Made by a program: the position numbers and the translations under genes. A DNA stretch of 42,949 bases from a virus, in IMG/VR virus record IMGVR_UViG_3300025168_000016, positions 1 to 42,949 of that record; one strand, 5' to 3'. This document shows, one piece after another, positions 24,517-31,649 of the stretch. A model generated the notes under the pieces. That model was not told the DNA's origin. It ran no database searches and was given only the letters and a program-made list of their open reading frames with translations. Every line of letters begins with the position of its first letter. Position 1 is the first letter of the stretch.

Positions 24517-24545
24517 GTTATACACTCTGTTTTATTAAATGTTCC
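24517..24545 (-). promoter_or_regulatory. GGAAC-N18-TATA promoter copy (5 of 6)
   Basis: Minus strand GGAAC (24545-24541), 18 bases ending GTG, TATAAC (24522-24517). It is embedded in the last codons of the metallopeptidase gene and precedes the 24274 gene. Confidence 0.6.
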
Positions 24546-24877
24546 CACTTTTTATAATTATTTTCTGCATACCTCTCAGCCTTAATCTCCCACTTGTTAT
24601 AAACATAGGGATCTAAGCCTTGATTTATAGCCAAATTACTCGCCTGATTGTATTTCTTAATATACTTACGCCTTCCTAGTTTTAAACAGTCTAATGCGTG
24701 TTTTATTTCGTGTACTATTGTCATTAAGAATTCATCAAAACTAGTATAATTTCTAGAGATGTATATAGTATCTGTTTCAGGTACATACCTACCTAAGTTA
24801 CATTTATTTGTGTAAGTTACTTTACTTTCTAAGCCGTATTGACCTACGATTTCTTTTGCTATGTCTAAACTAGACAT
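24518..24877 (-). CDS. Small HExxH zinc metallopeptidase-like protein
   Basis: 119 residues. T-I-V-H-E-I-K-H-A-L (His56, Glu57, His60) is the zincin HExxH helix; Glu97 or Glu101 in W-E-I-K-A-E-R-Y-A-E is a good third ligand, as in SprT or ImmA/IrrE-like (M78) minimal proteases. Substrate unknown; small early-phage peptidases could remove host regulators. The start overlaps the 24870 stop by 8 bases. A promoter lies in the 3' end. Fold call fairly sure, role inferred. Confidence 0.72.
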   Translation of the reverse strand: MSSLDIAKEIVGQYGLESKVTYTNKCNLGRYVPETDTIYISRNYTSFDEFLMTIVHEIKHALDCLKLGRRKYIKKYNQASNLAINQGLDPYVYNKWEIKAERYAENNYKKWEHLIKQSV

Positions 24878-25061
24878 TTCTAAAATACTTCCTCTTTCGC
24901 ATAATAAGTTCGAGATCCTTCCTGAGATCTTCTACACTTCCTGAAACATCGTTAATAATACTGATCAATTCTTTTTTACTCATATCTTCGCTGACACCTT
25001 CTGTTAATGAGTATAAGCTCTGTATCTTGTTTCCTAACTGAGATAATAAAAATAATATCAT
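24870..25061 (-). CDS. Hypothetical helical protein (63 aa)
   Basis: Start at ATG 25061 overlaps the upstream stop as ATGA with AAGGGG seven bases away; 25076 would be inside it. Leu/Ser-rich helical protein ending R-K-R-K. No family is recognised. Confidence 0.6.
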   Translation of the reverse strand: MILFLLSQLGNKIQSLYSLTEGVSEDMSKKELISIINDVSGSVEDLRKDLELIMRKRKYFRNV

Positions 25062-25276
25062 GTTTTCCCCTTGCATTTTTTACACGTTTCTCTAGGTAGT
25101 TTGTACGTTGGCATATTTCTGTAATATAATTGTATGCTATACATCGAATCTTTTTGAAATACCAAGTTACATTTGACACAATATTTTAAAAGTCTAGTCT
25201 CTTTTGTATGTTGATTTTTCCCTCTTGTAATATTATTTACATAACCCCTTGCCATTTGCTCAATTACCCATTTCAT
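25058..25276 (-). CDS. Small zinc-ribbon protein
   Basis: 72 residues with C-V-K-C (about 33-36) and C-K-K-C (about 66-69), a long-spaced zinc ribbon rich in basic and aromatic residues. It follows the stem-loop element at 25304-25375. A second frame inside it (25179 leftward) is a shadow. Confidence 0.65.
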   Translation of the reverse strand: MKWVIEQMARGYVNNITRGKNQHTKETRLLKYCVKCNLVFQKDSMYSIQLYYRNMPTYKLPRETCKKCKGKT

Positions 25277-25303
25277 TATTTACCTACTTTTTTATATAGC
25301 TTC

Positions 25304-25375
25304 AGGTGAGGAGGTCGAAAGGTAATAATTTTAACAAACTGGTTAGTTTGGTTAATCTTTCTAATGTCCCCACCT
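25304..25375 (-). ncRNA. Nested stem-loop element upstream of the 25058 gene
   Basis: Outer arms AGGTGAGG (25304-25311) and CCCCACCT (25368-25375) pair through 8 bp on the leftward transcript; the one plus-strand mismatch (A-C) becomes a U-G wobble. Inside are GAAAG/CTTTC (25317-25321 with 25357-25361) and a tip hairpin TTAAC-AAACT / AGTTT-G-GTTAA (25331-25355). The outer stem ends 27 nt before ATG 25276. Confidence 0.65.
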
Positions 25376-25385
25376 TCAACTAATT

Positions 25386-25607
25386 CTATATTTTATTACC
25401 TACAAATTCGAATAAATCATCTGCTAAATAATCATGATCTTCATCATAATTTTTAGGTAATCCGTAACCGTCAATAGTTGAATCAAAAGAAATATGAGAA
25501 CTTTTCATCTCTAAACAAATATTAACCTGATCAACTACCCACCTTCTTAAGATAGATTTTATTTTTCTTTTACCTAGTAATCTATATATATCTTTATCTG
25601 ATACCAT
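25386..25607 (-). CDS. Hypothetical protein
   Basis: 73 residues, basic helical first half and acidic C-terminus (D-E-D-H-D-Y-L-A-D-D-L). CGGAGTGTAAA precedes ATG 25607; first gene after the promoter at 25635-25663. No family is recognised. Confidence 0.6.
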   Translation of the reverse strand: MVSDKDIYRLLGKRKIKSILRRWVVDQVNICLEMKSSHISFDSTIDGYGLPKNYDEDHDYLADDLFEFVGNKI

Positions 25608-25634
25608 TTTACACTCCGTTTTGTTTTCTTACTT

Positions 25635-25663
25635 ATTATACTTCCGTTTTACTGATTTGTTCC
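25635..25663 (-). promoter_or_regulatory. GGAAC-N18-TATA promoter copy (4 of 6)
   Basis: Minus strand GGAAC (25663-25659), 18 bases ending AAG, TATAAT (25640-25635), then AAG. It overlaps the last codons of the 48-residue gene at 25636. Confidence 0.7.
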
Positions 25664-25782
25664 ATTTTTTTATGATGTTTTTTCAATACTGTTTTTTGTT
25701 TCTCGTTCATAGTATTGTCATTCATCTGATCACGTAACAACAGGAACCTTATATCTAGTTCAAAATTAGGTAATTTAGTCAT
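25636..25782 (-). CDS. Small basic hypothetical protein (48 aa)
   Basis: Read from sequence: ATG 25782 overlaps the upstream TGA as ATGA, AAGGAG about nine bases upstream; stop TAA at 25636-25638. The product is helical with a Lys/His-rich centre (K-K-H-H-K-K). A promoter occupies its final codons. No family is recognised. Confidence 0.6.
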   Translation of the reverse strand: MTKLPNFELDIRFLLLRDQMNDNTMNEKQKTVLKKHHKKMEQISKTEV

Positions 25783-26042
25783 TTTACATAACTCCTTTTT
25801 ATTTCTGTAAGATACTTTAATTCTCTTTTATAGTACTTATGATTTTTTCTAGAAGCTTTTAATGTTTTAGATGTTTTTTTATAAACTTCTATTTTTAAAT
25901 AGTTTATCCAACTTTTTAACATCATATCTTTTAAAGATTTATTTTTAGAATTAACACCTTCAAAAGAACTTGCATTTTTTAAAATACTTTCTTTTAAAGA
26001 TTCATTTATTTTTTTATGATCTCTTCTTTTTCTATAACTCAT
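25779..26042 (-). CDS. Very basic hypothetical protein
   Basis: 87 residues, about a third Lys/Arg, helical; plausible DNA- or RNA-binding. AAAGGAAC about ten bases before ATG 26042. That GGAAC has no TATA at 18 bases and serves as a ribosome site. No family is recognised. Confidence 0.6.
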   Translation of the reverse strand: MSYRKRRDHKKINESLKESILKNASSFEGVNSKNKSLKDMMLKSWINYLKIEVYKKTSKTLKASRKNHKYYKRELKYLTEIKRSYVK

Positions 26043-26113
26043 TTATATAAGTTCCTTTTATTTCTGTAAATTAGTTTACTTTTTAAATTATATTATTATT
26101 TTTGTATGGTTGC

Positions 26114-26932
26114 TCAATGAATTGGGATAACTATTTCCATATTTTTAAATATGGTATTATTACCACAGGCATGACCAATAGAGGTACAGGAACCACACTC
26201 GCCCGGACAAATAAAGATCTTCTTTTTAAATTGTTTTCTAATCTCAGAGATTTTACCCCTAACGGCCGTAAATTTACCTCTGACAAAGTGTAATTTTTCC
26301 AGAGCAGGTTTTAACATCTCAAACTTACCACCGTTGGATAAATTCAAAATATAATTCTTTGGAAAATCAAATCTAAAATCATTTAGTTGAGTAAATAAAT
26401 GTAAGCTTTTAGAGTATCCGTAAGCTTTCAAAGTTGGATTATCTCTGATTAAGTTTAACCAGTTCTGAAGATCTGTAATATTTTTAAAATCACCGTCAAC
26501 ATATAATCTAAAATCAATATCTTTCTGATATTTAAATTTAGGTGTCGATAAGATCCTTTTTAACTCATTCCGGATAATATGAAAGCTTTCTTGCATAATT
26601 AAAGTATTTTGCACCTGCCCAAAAAAAGCAGCCGGGTATCTCCAAGCTTTCACAGAATAGCAATAAGTTAAGCATTCCAAAGCACCGGGACAATTAACGA
26701 TAGGCAAAGTTGAGAAAGTTAAAAAGGGTAACTTTTTATTACCTATTTTAAAAACACTGAAAGGCAATTTTTCGCCACCTTCCAACCACTCAACAAACTT
26801 ATCTAGATAATATCCATTGGTACCGGTCTTATGTTTTTTATCTTCCTGTAATGATTTTAAATAAACTAATAACTCATCAGGTTCATTACATAGTTTTGCT
26901 ATTTTATTTTTTACTGTGTTGTTTAATTCCAT
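26114..26932 (-). CDS. GP88-like cysteine-rich phage protein
   Basis: 272 residues. After K-L-P-F-L-T-F-S-T-L-P comes N-C-P-G-A-L-E-C-x-x-x-C-Y (Cys81, 87, 91), then R-L-Y-V-D-G-D-F (142-149), Y-G-Y-S-K-S (171-176) and a distal C-P-G-E-C-G-S-C...C (242-256). This ordered set matches the Pfam family GP88, widespread in phages and of unknown function. The two cysteine clusters suggest a metal or Fe-S site joining both ends. AGGAG precedes ATG 26932; promoter at 26968-26996. Confidence 0.65.
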   Translation of the reverse strand: MELNNTVKNKIAKLCNEPDELLVYLKSLQEDKKHKTGTNGYYLDKFVEWLEGGEKLPFSVFKIGNKKLPFLTFSTLPIVNCPGALECLTYCYSVKAWRYPAAFFGQVQNTLIMQESFHIIRNELKRILSTPKFKYQKDIDFRLYVDGDFKNITDLQNWLNLIRDNPTLKAYGYSKSLHLFTQLNDFRFDFPKNYILNLSNGGKFEMLKPALEKLHFVRGKFTAVRGKISEIRKQFKKKIFICPGECGSCTSIGHACGNNTIFKNMEIVIPIH

Positions 26933-26967
26933 AATAAAGCTCCTATTCTTTTTTATTGGTTGTATTA

Positions 26968-26996
26968 TATATACTCTTAAGTTCTTTAAAAGTTCC
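26968..26996 (-). promoter_or_regulatory. GGAAC-N18-TATA promoter copy (2 of 6)
   Basis: Minus strand GGAAC (26996-26992), 18 bases ending GAG, TATATA (26973-26968), running on into TATAATAC four bases later. It precedes the GP88-like gene and lies between it and the iteron array. Confidence 0.65.
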
Positions 26997-27125
26997 CATT
27001 TATTTTATCTTTTTTTCTTAGGTGGGTAAATGATACGGGATATTTTCGGGCAATGTATTATATATCTTCTTTACTTGCTGATAATTACTTACTTACATAG
27101 TTGGTTTTATTTGTATAAATAACAA

Positions 27126-27230
27126 CTACTTACGTGCATAAACTATATAAAACTACCTACGTGCATAGATTTATAAAAAATATATACTTTACATAAATAC
27201 TACTTACGTGCATGATCTACTTACGTGCAC
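27126..27230. repeat. Four-copy iteron array (CTACYTACGTGCAY)
   Basis: Direct 14-bp copies at 27126-27139, 27153-27166, 27200-27213 and 27217-27230; two are identical, two differ at one base. Start-to-start distances are 27, 47 and 17 bases. A degenerate ACTTACATAG occurs at 27089-27100. The array is in a 385-base AT-rich gap (26933-27317) between a terminator and a promoter. It may bind a replication initiator or repressor. Confidence 0.85.
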
Positions 27231-27261
27231 AAATAATATAAAATATATATAAAATAATTTT

Positions 27262-27296
27262 AAATAAAAAAAAAGGGAGCCTTTCGGCTCCCCTTT
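27262..27296 (-). terminator. Intrinsic terminator after the DUF932 gene
   Basis: Leftward: GGGAGCC (27292-27286 side) pairs with GGCTCCC (27281-27275 side) around a GAAA loop, followed by nine consecutive U. It lies 26 bases past the 27318 stop and is a textbook Rho-independent terminator. Confidence 0.92.
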
Positions 27297-27317
27297 CTAT
27301 TAGTTAACAGTTGTCTA

Positions 27318-28271
27318 TTAGTTAAGAGTTGAATGAATTGACTCTTGATCTTTTTTATCCTGTCCCCAGTTTAACATTCCATCTGTCATGATAATATTGT
27401 TTCTCATATTACCCTGAGTTGGTTTGTTTTTGTGAGTTAGAATCTCAGTTCCTGAATTGAGTAAGTCCCACCCTGTGAACTGATTTGAAGCCATTCCATA
27501 TTTACGATCTCCATTAGTTTCCTTAGCTGTAAACATATTCCTAACAATTTGACCGTATTGAGTTGTTGGTAAGTTGTGTAAATATGCTTTACTTTCTGTA
27601 AGTTGCCTAAGGTCAGGAAACTCAATAGATCTCTGTAAGTTACTACAGGCGTTTACAAAGTTAGTGAGTTTTACAGAACCGTTGTTATTTAGCAGGTTAC
27701 AGGCCTGATAAATATTTGAGTCCCACTCTAGGTTCTTATTAGTATGCTTGAATGTATGACCAAAGCCAAATTGTTTGGAGGTCATTCCATTCGTACAAAG
27801 CAATCTTAAGAAACTAAATGTAATTCCTGCACTGACTGAACCATCATAAGAATTTACTTCATCCATAACTATTCCTATAGTATCACCCACAGCCATATTC
27901 GGAACCTGTGCTTGTAGTCCTGAGTCTTTACAGATGTAACTCATTTTATACATTTTACCATCAAAAAAAGTTTTGAGGTACTTCCATTGTAACCCAGATT
28001 GTTGCCTGATGGCTTCACCTACTTTGTGTATATCTAAGTTAGATACAGCCATATATTCCTTTTTAACTATACCCACTTCTTTATTTTGTAACTCTGGTAA
28101 CCTAACTGAAAAGGCACTTGAATACCCACCCTGATCAGTACTTAAGGGAACCTTTACAACTTCTGTAAATGGATCTAATTTAGTATCATAGACGTTTTCT
28201 ACAGGTGGTAAGTATTCCACTTCATTATTAGAATTAACTACGGTAGGTAAATGGTTATTATTTGTGTACAT
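27318..28271 (-). CDS. DUF932 family protein
   Basis: 317 residues. The central stretch S-Y-D-G-S-V-S-A-G-I-T-F-S-F-L-R-L-L-C-T-N-G-M (about 141-163) followed by an F-K-H-T motif is typical of DUF932 phage/plasmid-like proteins (TIGR03299). Their activity is unknown, though they often occur early in phage and plasmid genomes. AAAGGA before ATG 28271, behind the stem at 28304-28347; ends at a strong terminator. Confidence 0.75.
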   Translation of the reverse strand: MYTNNNHLPTVVNSNNEVEYLPPVENVYDTKLDPFTEVVKVPLSTDQGGYSSAFSVRLPELQNKEVGIVKKEYMAVSNLDIHKVGEAIRQQSGLQWKYLKTFFDGKMYKMSYICKDSGLQAQVPNMAVGDTIGIVMDEVNSYDGSVSAGITFSFLRLLCTNGMTSKQFGFGHTFKHTNKNLEWDSNIYQACNLLNNNGSVKLTNFVNACSNLQRSIEFPDLRQLTESKAYLHNLPTTQYGQIVRNMFTAKETNGDRKYGMASNQFTGWDLLNSGTEILTHKNKPTQGNMRNNIIMTDGMLNWGQDKKDQESIHSTLN

Positions 28272-28303
28272 ATGTTTTTTTATTCCTTTAGGATTCTTAA
28301 AGC

Positions 28304-28347
28304 AGGGGCCTGTATTCCATATCTTGCTCGTCTTATTACAAGCCCCT
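28304..28347 (-). ncRNA. 5'-UTR stem-loop upstream of the DUF932 gene
   Basis: AGGGGCCTG (28304-28312) and CAAGCCCCT (28339-28347): 9 bp on the leftward transcript with one G-U wobble that would be a C-A mismatch on the plus strand. TTAA on both flanks can extend it past a bulge. Ends 32 nt before ATG 28271. Confidence 0.65.
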
Positions 28348-28363
28348 TAATAATACTAACTAT

Positions 28364-28576
28364 CTATTTCTTGTAAATATCGTACTTCTCAGATAGTGTA
28401 TTTTGTATCATTTGCAAAGCAATTAAAGCATCACTGACATATAAGTTAGTGATCTTGTGCTTTTTTGTATGACTCTGAGTTAATAGATCTTTTGCCCTGT
28501 TAAAAGCATCGTCTATAGTTTCAGGTGTAAACACTAATCCAGAAGTAGGTATATCAATAGCTTTTTTACTAGCCAT
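28364..28576 (-). CDS. Hypothetical protein, first leftward gene
   Basis: 70 residues, helical C-terminal half. AGGAATTCTT before ATG 28576. The first gene after the promoter at 28804-28832, with a leader of about 220 nt. As the promoter-proximal early gene it may be made first, but no family is recognised. Confidence 0.6.
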   Translation of the reverse strand: MASKKAIDIPTSGLVFTPETIDDAFNRAKDLLTQSHTKKHKITNLYVSDALIALQMIQNTLSEKYDIYKK

Positions 28577-28797
28577 AAGAATTCCTATTCTTTTTTTTTG
28601 TTATGTTAATAGATACCTCGTGCACCTATTAAAAGTAGCGTATTGATTCAAGAAGACAGTGTTCTTATTTTCAATGAGTACCCAGCCAGCTTGGTTACAG
28701 GCAGGGAATAAATCCTGAAGGGCTCACCCCAGACTTATCGAATTGAATCGAATACTAATTCCAATTTGTCAAAAAGCTAATTGATTAAATGTCAATT
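28577..28797 (-). promoter_or_regulatory. Structured ~220-nt leader of the leftward block
   Basis: Between the promoter and ATG 28576. On the transcript, GUGAGCCC can pair with GGG-UA-CUCA (28673-28728 region), enclosing CAGG...CCUG and CCA-AGC-UGG, a possible three-way junction; AAGAA...UUCUU forms a further hairpin. Its GC content is above the surroundings. I compared it by eye with common riboswitch consensus motifs and found no match. Confidence 0.4.
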
Positions 28798-28803
28798 GCA
28801 TTT

Positions 28804-28832
28804 AGTATACGCATGAGATTCTAAAAAGTTCC
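28804..28832 (-). promoter_or_regulatory. GGAAC-N18-TATA promoter copy (3 of 6), start of leftward block
   Basis: Minus strand GGAAC (28832-28828), 18 bases ending GCG, TATACT (28809-28804). It is the only copy upstream of the whole leftward block. Confidence 0.75.
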
Positions 28833-29042
28833 CTAATTTCTACAGTTATTTTTAATTTATGTAAATTAATTTAGCTGCGTACATTATATAGATTAATTTT
28901 TTTAACCTGCATCAAAATAAAAACAAAAAACTTAACCTAATTATTTCAACCTGAATTCCGATTGGGGGGGTGGTCGGATATAATAAAAGAGAGACGCACA
29001 TACTAATATATTTTTTTTAAATTTTTTGGAGTTTATACTGAG

Positions 29043-29160
29043 GCGGGTACTACTTTACTAAGCGGGTACTATATATACTATAATTACTATCTATACTATA
29101 ATTACTATATATACTATATATACTATATATAATATATATACTATATATACTATAGTACTA
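29043..29160. repeat. GCGGGTACTA pair and ACTATATAT-rich tract
   Basis: GCGGGTACTA occurs at 29043-29052 and 29062-29071, followed by about 90 bases of ACTATA/TATAC units. It sits in the 673-base divergent gap 28577-29249. Easy melting makes it an origin candidate; it is also the promoter region of both blocks. Confidence 0.75.
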
Positions 29161-29187
29161 TTATATAATTCAACCGGAATTAAATAA

Positions 29188-29217
29188 TTGTTAAATAAAT
29201 TTATATTTAACTATATA
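29188..29217 (+). promoter_or_regulatory. Weak sigma70-like promoter candidate for the late block
   Basis: TTGTTA (29188-29193), 18 bases, TATATA (29212-29217), 32 bases before ATG 29250. No GGAAC motif is present on this strand here. In such AT-rich DNA chance matches are frequent. Confidence 0.3.
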
Positions 29218-29249
29218 GGCTTGTCAAGTTTTTTTATTAAATTAAATGC

Positions 29250-30005
29250 ATGATTCATGAAAGAAAGATTGCAGGGGTTAAACATTTAGCTTATGAAAGA
29301 GAAAAAGACTTTAAGCTCAATCACCCCCAAGAAACTATCCAAGACAATTGGAAAGTAGCAGAGGAAGGACAGTGGTGTTATTCAGATGACAATAAAATAG
29401 TACAAGTATTAAAGCGAGATTACTTCCAAACTAAAAATGGAGTTAAGAGTCATTACATACGAACTATTATTGGAATGGTTCGCATATCAAAAAACGCAAA
29501 GTTAAAGGGTACGGTCAAAGATGAGATCTATAGATTCTCTAAAAAAAATTGGTATGGACAATTAACTCAAGCTCCCTTAAATTTTAAAAGAAAAAACTTT
29601 GCAAAGTATGTGGCCTATGGTATGAAACCCAAGGAAGCGTATAAAAAAGCATTTCCAGATACCAAAAGTTTAGCTCATGCAGGAACTAGAGCCACTGTAT
29701 TACTTAAAAACAAAACAATAAGGCATCAAGTGGATAAAGAAATAGAAAATTTAATGTCAGATGTGGGGATTACTAAGCGTTACTTACTGGAAAACACTAA
29801 AGGCATTGTAGACAAAGAAGACACTAGGGATAACGACAAGCTTAGAGCCATAGAGACCCTAATGAAAATATCAGGAATGCTTTCTGCAGACAAAAAAGTA
29901 GACTCAGTAGCCTTAATACAAGAGTTTACTGGGTTTACTAGAGAAAAGCTAAAAGCATTTGAGCAAGGAATACTCCCAGAAGCCCCCAAACAACTAGATG
30001 AGTAG
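29250..30005 (+). CDS. terS: Terminase small subunit-like protein
   Basis: 251 residues. The middle (about 111-190) reads F-A-K-Y-V-A-Y-G-M-K-P-K-E-A-Y-K-K-A-F-P followed by V-L-L-K-N-K-x-I-R-H-Q-V, the helix-turn-helix arrangement of small terminases that recognise packaging sites. The N-terminal 100 residues are an extra domain. Overlaps the large subunit by 8 bases. No ribosome site before the ATG, which is odd for a lead gene. Confidence 0.7.
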   Translation: MIHERKIAGVKHLAYEREKDFKLNHPQETIQDNWKVAEEGQWCYSDDNKIVQVLKRDYFQTKNGVKSHYIRTIIGMVRISKNAKLKGTVKDEIYRFSKKNWYGQLTQAPLNFKRKNFAKYVAYGMKPKEAYKKAFPDTKSLAHAGTRATVLLKNKTIRHQVDKEIENLMSDVGITKRYLLENTKGIVDKEDTRDNDKLRAIETLMKISGMLSADKKVDSVALIQEFTGFTREKLKAFEQGILPEAPKQLDE

Positions 30006-31593
30006 CGATTTTAATATTATACCCCCTCCTTCAGAGATGCAGAAGAGGGATACTATTCTTGCTAACTCCTATAAAAGTCTTATTTACTTTGGTAGGGCCT
30101 TTTTACCAAACGATTATTTAAAAAAGTCTGCTTCTCCTGACTTTCACTTTGATGTAGCAGAAAAACTCAACACAACAAAGCCGGGAAGTCGTACTTGTAT
30201 CATCATGCCTAGGGGGTTTGGTAAGTCTATTCTGTCTAAAACAGCTATTATGCATAAATTAGTATTTGCACAGGAAGATGAGCAACATTTTATTGCATGG
30301 GTATCTGAAGAACAAAGTCAGTCTATTGATCACCTTAAGTACCTACGCAACCATTTTGAGATGAACAAACGACTAAGATACTATTTTGGTAATTTAGATG
30401 GAAGTACGATGGGAAAACGATGGACAGAGAAAGACATTGTAACTCCTAAAGGAGATAGGCTCATTGCTAAGGGAACCTCACAGCGTTTAAGAGGTCGTGC
30501 AGAGGTGGATGTTAGATACACAGGTATTGTCCTTGATGACTTTGAATCAGAGCTTAACACTAAAACGCCCGAAAGACGTGCAGATATCAAGAAATGGATC
30601 GTATCCACAGTGTACCCTGCCTTAGAAGAAACTCCGGGCAGAGAGGGGTGGATTTGGCTGTCAGGAACGATTGTACACTTTGATAGTTTCTTACAAGCAG
30701 TAGTAGATGGAAATAAAAAAGCTAAAGAAGAAAACAGAACGTACCCTTGGAGTGTTGTTTTCCATAGGGCTATAGAAAAAGGTAAGTCTATTTGGCCACA
30801 ACAGTTTTCTTTAAAGAAGTTAGCAGGTAAGAAGCGAGAATTTATAGAAGCAGGTTTGGTAAATAAATTTGCTCAAGAGTATATGAATGACGCTAGGGAT
30901 ATTAGCAATGCTTCTTTTAAAATAGACAGGCTACAGTATTACGGTGGTCGAGTAGAGTCTAGATCACGATTTAATTACTTAGTTGATGGAGAGAGTGCAA
31001 TCCCATTAAATATTTACATAGGTGTTGACTTAGCCGCCACTGCCTCAGAAACCTCAGACTTCCAAGTTATACTGGTTATGGGGATAGACTCAAGTAATAA
31101 TCGATATGTCCTAGAGTACTTTAGGGAAAGAATCCCTACTTTTGATGTTCCAAAAGAAATCATAAGACTTGCGAATAAGTATACCCCTGTTCGAAGAGTC
31201 ACTATTGAAACCGTAGCAGCTCAGGAGATGGTTAGAGACATGGTAACAAGACTATCTGCAACGGAAAAAAGACTATTGCCCGGAATATTTAAGGGAGTTA
31301 AGCCTCCTGCTCGAATAAAAAAACAAGATAGACTTGAAACTAGCTTAGGGCCTATTGTCAACTCTAAAAAACTTTACATCCAGAGAGAAATGACTGAACT
31401 CGTAGATGAATTCTTTGAACACCCTAAACCTAGAAACGATGATGTAATGGATGCCTTGTATTATGCAGATTACTATGCAAAGCCCCCTAAAAGTGCACGA
31501 ACGACTATAGAAGCCTTAGAAAACGCATCTGACCAACCTATTAAGAAGTTAACCACCAAAGCCTATAATTGGATGACTGGGTCGAGAATGTAA
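29998..31593 (+). CDS. terL: Terminase large subunit
   Basis: 531 residues. Walker A M-P-R-G-F-G-K-S (70-77), Walker B I-V-L-D-D-F-E (177-183), a coupling L-S-G-T motif (221-224), nuclease aspartate in I-G-V-D-L-A (341-346), Glu in R-V-T-I-E-T (about 400) and D-D-V-M-D-A (near 481) give the ATPase plus RNase H-like nuclease that packages phage DNA through the portal. Complete length for the family. Confidence 0.95.
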   Translation: MSSDFNIIPPPSEMQKRDTILANSYKSLIYFGRAFLPNDYLKKSASPDFHFDVAEKLNTTKPGSRTCIIMPRGFGKSILSKTAIMHKLVFAQEDEQHFIAWVSEEQSQSIDHLKYLRNHFEMNKRLRYYFGNLDGSTMGKRWTEKDIVTPKGDRLIAKGTSQRLRGRAEVDVRYTGIVLDDFESELNTKTPERRADIKKWIVSTVYPALEETPGREGWIWLSGTIVHFDSFLQAVVDGNKKAKEENRTYPWSVVFHRAIEKGKSIWPQQFSLKKLAGKKREFIEAGLVNKFAQEYMNDARDISNASFKIDRLQYYGGRVESRSRFNYLVDGESAIPLNIYIGVDLAATASETSDFQVILVMGIDSSNNRYVLEYFRERIPTFDVPKEIIRLANKYTPVRRVTIETVAAQEMVRDMVTRLSATEKRLLPGIFKGVKPPARIKKQDRLETSLGPIVNSKKLYIQREMTELVDEFFEHPKPRNDDVMDALYYADYYAKPPKSARTTIEALENASDQPIKKLTTKAYNWMTGSRM

Positions 31594-31649
31594 AATAATA
31601 TTTGTACCTTAATGGTTTTCTTGTTAACATAACCTAGCTAAATACACCT

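Noticed and set aside
24976-25179. 67-residue minus-strand frame.
   Set aside because: It overlaps the zinc-ribbon gene 25058-25276 and the 24870 gene, both with ATGA-coupled starts.
28673-28728. tRNA or known riboswitch in the leader.
   Set aside because: No T-loop GGTTC-type sequence, no CCA-type acceptor, and no match to SAM, cobalamin, glutamine or hammerhead core motifs by eye.
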